Assembly (NCBI RefSeq): GCF_051251565.1
Contig: NZ_JBPOFB010000002.1
Coordinates: 1-64,000, forward strand
DNA length: 64,000 nt
Origin: Marivita sp051251565
GTDB lineage: Bacteria; Pseudomonadota; Alphaproteobacteria; Rhodobacterales; Rhodobacteraceae
Direction: 5' to 3'
Part shown: one piece after another, positions 59,814 to 64,000 of the stretch
Position numbering within the stretch: position 1 is the stretch's first letter
Layout of the letters: each line of letters starts with the position of its first letter
Position numbers and translations under genes: made by a program
Notes under the pieces: model-generated
The model's input: only the letters and a program-made list of their open reading frames with translations
The model's database searches: none
What the model was told of the DNA's origin: nothing

Positions 59814-61148
59814 CTACCTCCGAACCGCGCCCCAGGGTCCGACGCGCGCGATCACATCGTCGCGGATCGTGGCCGGTTCTTCAAGTGGCGCGTCATGCCC
59901 GAACAGCGCCTCGCGCGCACCGGCCTTGTCGGCAACATATTCGCGGGTCAGGAAATCGACCACATAGGCGCGTTTCGTGTCGGACCACGCCCGATAGGCT
60001 GCGTAGAACGCCTCTTTGTGGCAGATGTAAAGCTGGCGGATATCCTTGGGCGACAGCTCGGACAGAAGCATGTTGATGAAGCTGGCATCGGGTGTGTCGC
60101 TGGCCCGGATCGTGTAGAAATAGGCCGGGTGGTCGCTTGCGATCCGGGGCCATTTGGCATCGCCATCCGCCCACTGCACCAACTGGTTCAGCGCGTGCCA
60201 TTCCGGCGGCAAGCGGTCCGAGTACCGCCGCGCCAGCCCGCGAATATCCCGCCGTGTCGCACCCTTGAGGTCGATCTCGGCTTCCTGCGCGATATCGACA
60301 ACGATGAAATCCATCTTCTGCCGCAAGATCGCGCTTGCGTCGATCTCGCGCGCCTTGACGATGGGTTCCACCAGCCCGTTCAGGTCAAGGAATTTCGCCA
60401 CCTTGTTCCGGTCGTGCAGCGTGAAGCTATAGGCAATCGGCAAACCGGGGATCAGATCGTCCGCACAGATCGCCGCCGGGTGCTCTACCGCGCGAAACAC
60501 ATACATCCCGCCGAAATGGCTGGTGTGGAAATTCTCCTGCCGGAACTCCATCTGCTTCAACCGCACCGGATTGCGGACCACGTCGCCCGTGCGTTTCGCC
60601 AAGGTGATCATCTCCGCGATCAGCACATCATCGTGCCAGCCGTCGGGTTCCGTCTTGAACCGATCCACCAGCGCACCCAGCTTCTCCGCATCGCGCACCG
60701 TGCCGCTGGTCGTGTCCGCCTCGATCCGGATGGTGTGAATGTCGAACAGCCGCTCGGGGCTTCTGACGTCAAACACTGTGTTCACCAACTCCCCCGCCAC
60801 CGCATCCTTGGCGGTGAGCGCGAACAACTGGCTCTCATTCGCCTCGATGAACTGCTGCAGAATATCCCGCGAGGTCGAGAATTTCGCATCCAAGAGCGGC
60901 GCGGTCTTCTGCTGAGTCGTCAGCAGAATGAACTGCCGGTTCACCCCGTTGTGGTTGAGGTAGAGCGGGTCGTTGAGTTCGTCTCCGATCTCGGGCGAGA
61001 AGCCGGAGATGTCGATGTGGAAATCGGTCTGGGTCGTGGTCTTGCCCGTCAAATGCTTGAGCGCCCGGTTATACCGTTCGACCAGCGCAGGCGAGGCGAC
61101 ATGGATCAGGTTGCCGAACATCAGGCCGGATTGGATGAGGCGGTTCAT
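59814..61148 (-). CDS. Uncharacterised protein of the AAA operon (DUF6638-like)
   Basis: A soluble protein of 444 residues with no membrane segment. Recognisable stretches are MFGNLIHVASPALVERYNRALKHL at the N-terminus, RQFILLTTQQKTAPLLDAKFS, and a C-terminal helical region. I associate it with the family DUF6638, mostly found in Rhodobacterales, but only with moderate confidence. Its ATG directly follows the TAA of the low-GC gene upstream, with no spacer. It probably works with the AAA+ ATPase encoded two genes upstream. Confidence 0.75.
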   Translation of the reverse strand: MNRLIQSGLMFGNLIHVASPALVERYNRALKHLTGKTTTQTDFHIDISGFSPEIGDELNDPLYLNHNGVNRQFILLTTQQKTAPLLDAKFSTSRDILQQFIEANESQLFALTAKDAVAGELVNTVFDVRSPERLFDIHTIRIEADTTSGTVRDAEKLGALVDRFKTEPDGWHDDVLIAEMITLAKRTGDVVRNPVRLKQMEFRQENFHTSHFGGMYVFRAVEHPAAICADDLIPGLPIAYSFTLHDRNKVAKFLDLNGLVEPIVKAREIDASAILRQKMDFIVVDIAQEAEIDLKGATRRDIRGLARRYSDRLPPEWHALNQLVQWADGDAKWPRIASDHPAYFYTIRASDTPDASFINMLLSELSPKDIRQLYICHKEAFYAAYRAWSDTKRAYVVDFLTREYVADKAGAREALFGHDAPLEEPATIRDDVIARVGPWGAVRR

Positions 61149-61664
61149 TTATTTCTTGGTCAAACGATTATTCATCGCTTGCCATTCAGTTTGTAATACT
61201 TGGCGACAAGCGTTCCTAAGTTGTATGCATACCTCTTGGTTGGCTGATGATATTGTTTCCTGCCCCAACTCAGCGAGAAAATTGTCAACAGCCATTTTGA
61301 AGTCTGCGGCGATTTTATCTTCAGATAAAATGTTCATTTCTACTTCGTCGGTTGCTCTAAAAAACTCCGTAACCATCTCCCCATCGTAGACCCGTTCAGT
61401 CATTTTATTCTTCGCTTTGATGTTGATTTCGACAAAATAGTGAAAAACCTGAAGAGTCTTCGCAAGGTTCTCCTGTACTCGTTCAAAGCTCTTTCTCTGT
61501 ATTTCGTGGACAGCAAGGTTAGCCTGAAGGTTTGCATCAGCAATTTTTGAACGGTGGTTTAAGAATGCTGCCCATCCTGATACGAATACTGTGAAAGCAG
61601 GAATTCCAAAGGAAATTACCAAAGCTTGATTTTCAGAAATCCACTGATTTAACTCTGTAATCAC
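61149..61664 (-). CDS. Low-GC hypothetical membrane-anchored protein inserted in the AAA operon
   Basis: A protein of 171 residues with one N-terminal helix (about 14-34, ALVISFGIPAFTVFVSGWAAF) and a long helical, charged remainder. Base composition is about 40-45% GC by eye, against about 60-66% on both sides, with AT-rich codons. The start is GTG 61664, overlapping the AAA stop as GTGA. Its TAA abuts the next ATG. So it fits the operon exactly while looking foreign. I do not recognise the family. Confidence 0.75.
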   Translation of the reverse strand: MITELNQWISENQALVISFGIPAFTVFVSGWAAFLNHRSKIADANLQANLAVHEIQRKSFERVQENLAKTLQVFHYFVEINIKAKNKMTERVYDGEMVTEFFRATDEVEMNILSEDKIAADFKMAVDNFLAELGQETISSANQEVCIQLRNACRQVLQTEWQAMNNRLTKK

Positions 61665-63595
61665 CCCTTCCCCTCCAAATACCGTCTCTTCGCCTCTTCC
61701 TGACGCCCCATATCCCGCACCATCGCCTCGATGGCCACCTCATCCGACTTGTCCGCATAGCGGAACTCGGAATCCGCGTAGCGGTTGATCTCCTGGATCA
61801 CCATTTGAGTCGTGATCGGCCGCCGCAGCTCTTCGATCATCGCCGCTTTCTCATCATAGGGTTTGAACAGGAACAGATCCGGCTGCTCCATCCACTCATC
61901 CGGCAATTCAAAATCCATCGCGCGGACCTTCACCGCGTCGGTGATGTTCTTGATCGCGCGGCCCGTAAAGCGCGGGTCGGCCTCCTGAATGGCCTTGAGG
62001 TACGTGCCCATCTTGGCAATCGTGTCGAGCGCGCCGATCTGCGACGACACCCGGTCGAACACCTCCATCAACCCCGGTTCCTTGGGCCGGTTGTGGGATT
62101 CAAACGACGCCGCCACCGCTTTCTGGATCTGCTGCGCTGCGTAGAGCTCGTGATCCCCCAAAGGAATATCATGCTTGCGCCCCATCAAGAGCGCGAGGAT
62201 GTCGATGTAATCCTCCCGCGTCTGCGGTCCGTCCACAAGAAACCGCGCCCCCGCCCGCTGCCGCAGCGCGTCATCCACGTTCTCTGGAAAGTTCGAGAAC
62301 ATCCCGAAGGTGCAGTTTCCCCGCACCACCGTATTGGCCCCGGCAAAGGCCTCCATGAACACCGCCGTAACCTCCTGCTGTCCCGCGCTGGACTGCCGGT
62401 CGCCGCGCCGCCCCGCGATCTGGTCGATGTCGTCAATCGTGCCGAACCCGATCACCGACGGGTCGAGCACATTGTTGACAAACGCCTTGGCGTTCTGCCC
62501 CGACTTGCCCTGATAGCTGTCAATATTGTCGATGCCGAAGTTCTGATACCGAAACGTGTAACCCGCGTTCTGGCAATACTCGTGGATCATCCCCGCCATC
62601 ATCTGGATCAGCGTCGTCTTCCCCGTCCCCGGCGCACCGTCGCCCATGAAGGTGAAGATGAAGCCCCCCAGTTCTGCAAACGGGTTCAGCCGCCGTTCAA
62701 AGTCATACGCCATCAACATCTTCGCCAGCCGCATCGCCTGGTACTTGGCGATATGGTTGCCCACCACCTGGTGTGGCTTCTTGAACTGCATGGTGAGGGT
62801 GGTGCTTTTGGCCTTGGTCGCAGGCGTGAACCCCCGGATCGTCAGATCATCCGCCTCCACCCGCCAATTGGCGCTGGTGAACGCCCCCGTCCGCGCCCCG
62901 TTCTGCCCGCGCAAAGCGATCCGCTCCATCAGCTGTTCGGCAAAGGCCAGCACCGTCGCCACCAAACGCGGCTCGTTGCTGGCATGCAGGGCAAGCTTCT
63001 GATCCAACTCCCAAAGCGCGCCGTGCAGGGCAAGCTGCGCATTGTCGGTCAGAACCTCCTGCACCTCACCCACATCGACGGTCACTTCGCTCGCCTGCGC
63101 CGCCAGCAAAAACGCCGTCGCATTGGCAAACACATACCCCACCGCCAACGCCTCACCCTCCAAGAGCGCCGAAAACTCCGCCTTCCGATCCGCGCCCAAA
63201 GACCCTTGCAGATTCGTCCGCTTAAGATCCGCCAACCCGGTGGCATCCGAAAACGCCTTCCCCATCGCCAGAGCAATCCCAAGCGCTCGCCGCAACCCGT
63301 GCATCACCGCCGCCTGCGCGGGCGAGGTCAACGGATCCTCCCCATCCGCCCCCGCAATCCGGTCGAGCAAATGCACCCCTTCAGGCCGCGCCGTCGACCG
63401 CGTCACCAATCCCGGTGTTGTCGACCGAAACCGCCGCCGCGTGCCGATGCCAGAGGATCGCGTCTGCGTCGCAGGTTCCGCCGCAGACGCCACCCGGGGC
63501 GTATGATCAAACCCCTCCAGCATCGTATTGGCCGCCGGATAATGCTTGCGGATTGCGTCCTCGCGCAATTCCATCAGGTCGGATGTCACGCTCAT
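61661..63595 (-). CDS. AAA+ ATPase of unknown function
   Basis: A protein of 644 residues. An N-terminal region (about 1-300) of unknown fold precedes one AAA+ module: Walker A GDGAPGTGKTT (Lys326), Walker B GTIDDIDQ (Asp388-Asp389, with Asp replacing the usual Glu), and ALRQRAGARF (about 443-451), which may hold the arginine finger. The C-terminus is helical. It could remodel a membrane or protein complex with the operon's small membrane proteins. It is not a clear MoxR, FtsH or ClpX type. ATG 63595 is its start. Confidence 0.88.
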   Translation of the reverse strand: MSVTSDLMELREDAIRKHYPAANTMLEGFDHTPRVASAAEPATQTRSSGIGTRRRFRSTTPGLVTRSTARPEGVHLLDRIAGADGEDPLTSPAQAAVMHGLRRALGIALAMGKAFSDATGLADLKRTNLQGSLGADRKAEFSALLEGEALAVGYVFANATAFLLAAQASEVTVDVGEVQEVLTDNAQLALHGALWELDQKLALHASNEPRLVATVLAFAEQLMERIALRGQNGARTGAFTSANWRVEADDLTIRGFTPATKAKSTTLTMQFKKPHQVVGNHIAKYQAMRLAKMLMAYDFERRLNPFAELGGFIFTFMGDGAPGTGKTTLIQMMAGMIHEYCQNAGYTFRYQNFGIDNIDSYQGKSGQNAKAFVNNVLDPSVIGFGTIDDIDQIAGRRGDRQSSAGQQEVTAVFMEAFAGANTVVRGNCTFGMFSNFPENVDDALRQRAGARFLVDGPQTREDYIDILALLMGRKHDIPLGDHELYAAQQIQKAVAASFESHNRPKEPGLMEVFDRVSSQIGALDTIAKMGTYLKAIQEADPRFTGRAIKNITDAVKVRAMDFELPDEWMEQPDLFLFKPYDEKAAMIEELRRPITTQMVIQEINRYADSEFRYADKSDEVAIEAMVRDMGRQEEAKRRYLEGKG

Positions 63596-63671
63596 CTCAC
63601 CACGCTCCTCAACTTCATCTTGCCAAATAAACTCCTGCCGGAGGCTCCCGCACGAAACGCAAGCGCAGCAA

Positions 63672-64000
63672 TCAATAACTCAAGACCCGCCCCGTTTCGC
63701 TCACCACAAACTTGCGCACCTGTGCGAATCCCGGCGGGCTCAACTCCGAAAGCGCTTGAAATGGCCGTTCGGGCAGAATTACCATCCGCTCGGTCGCCGT
63801 TGTCCCCGTTTCGGCCCCGCGCCCGGCGAACGGATCAAGCGCAAACACCTCGCGTTCAACGCGTGAAAACCAGCCGGATTTCTCTTCCCGCACACGTTCG
63901 CTTTCCAAATCTTCCAATGTCCACGCAAGCGCCCAGTCCTGCCCCTCCGGTGCGCGCGCCTGTTCCAGTACCTCGCGGATCGGGCCGCTTTGTTGCGTGA
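63672..64000 (-). CDS. 5'-truncated hypothetical gene at the right edge
   Basis: The frame is open from the window edge to a TGA at 63672-63674, about 108 codons, with no ATG. The only start inside the window would be a TTG at 63917, so the gene most likely begins beyond 64000. Visible sequence includes LEQARAPEGQDWALAW and ERPFQALSELSPPGF. Composition matches the neighbours. It is 76 bases upstream of the AAA+ gene and is probably the operon's preceding member. I do not recognise it. Confidence 0.7.
   Translation of the reverse strand, partial: TQQSGPIREVLEQARAPEGQDWALAWTLEDLESERVREEKSGWFSRVEREVFALDPFAGRGAETGTTATERMVILPERPFQALSELSPPGFAQVRKFVVSETGRVLSY

Noticed and set aside
61805..64000. 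731-codon plus-strand ORF open to the right edge
   Set aside because: Arg/His/Pro-rich translation, antisense to the AAA+ gene with its intact Walker motifs; a codon-bias artefact.
1..64000. Search for tRNA, rRNA, CRISPR arrays, insertion sequences, prophage or riboswitches
   Set aside because: No cloverleaf-like gene, repeat-spacer array, transposase or recognised aptamer was seen by eye; a covariance-model search would be needed to exclude small RNAs.

Overview
The window reads as chromosomal DNA of a marine alphaproteobacterium of the Rhodobacterales (Roseobacter group). The basis is the gene content: monomeric isocitrate dehydrogenase, the beta-hydroxyaspartate cycle, Xsc plus SoeABC, an aminoethylphosphonate operon, DUF1523 and several TRAP/ABC uptake systems. 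Coding is dense and GC-rich, with many 4-nt ATGA/GTGA overlaps. I saw no tRNA, rRNA, insertion sequence, phage gene or CRISPR array. The window is a chain of nutrient-scavenging modules for organic N, P and S compounds.

Region 1 (1-5435) has a possible gene tail at the left edge, icd, a calcineurin-type phosphoesterase, a UDP-glucuronate 4-epimerase and ureidoglycine aminohydrolase. Region 2 (5466-16912) is the most coherent block. The beta-hydroxyaspartate cycle operon bhcABCD, which assimilates glyoxylate, sits inside a purine-catabolic cluster: NCS2 permease, ureidoglycolate lyase, an allantoinase-OHCU decarboxylase fusion, HIU hydrolase, membrane urate hydroxylase PuuD and a LysR regulator. 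Purine breakdown ends in glyoxylate, so the neighbouring pathways fit end to end. bhcA is preceded by a striking array of TGAAA/TTTCA half-sites on an exact 10-bp pitch.

Region 3 (16936-25667) is a seven-gene operon: an N-formylglutamate-amidohydrolase-like enzyme, TRAP transporter QMP, a glutamine-synthetase-like ligase, an aldehyde dehydrogenase and an Fe-type alcohol dehydrogenase, with a divergent RpiR regulator. I read it as a possible gamma-glutamylation route for an imported amine or amino alcohol. Region 4 (25659-34389) is a 2-aminoethylphosphonate mineralisation operon (phnW-phnA-phnY-pbfA-like) with a DMT transporter, an Na/Pi cotransporter and a divergent LysR regulator. Region 5 (34462-42547) joins a phosphonate-monoester-hydrolase/sulfatase-family enzyme to a five-gene peptide-type ABC importer.

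Region 6 (42548-47420) is a small polysaccharide locus: a Wzy/O-antigen-ligase-like protein, a GT4 glycosyltransferase, and an OafA-like acyltransferase/SGNH protein whose catalytic residues look lost. Region 7 (47730-56315) handles C2 sulfonates: Xsc, AckA and Pta process sulfoacetaldehyde, and SoeABC oxidises the released sulfite. An unlisted 54-residue membrane protein lies between soeA and soeB. Region 8 (56319-58850) holds two SnoaL-like proteins around a LacI regulator. Region 9 (58888-64000) is an uncharacterised minus-strand operon around an AAA+ ATPase, into which a low-GC gene has been inserted with exact junctions.
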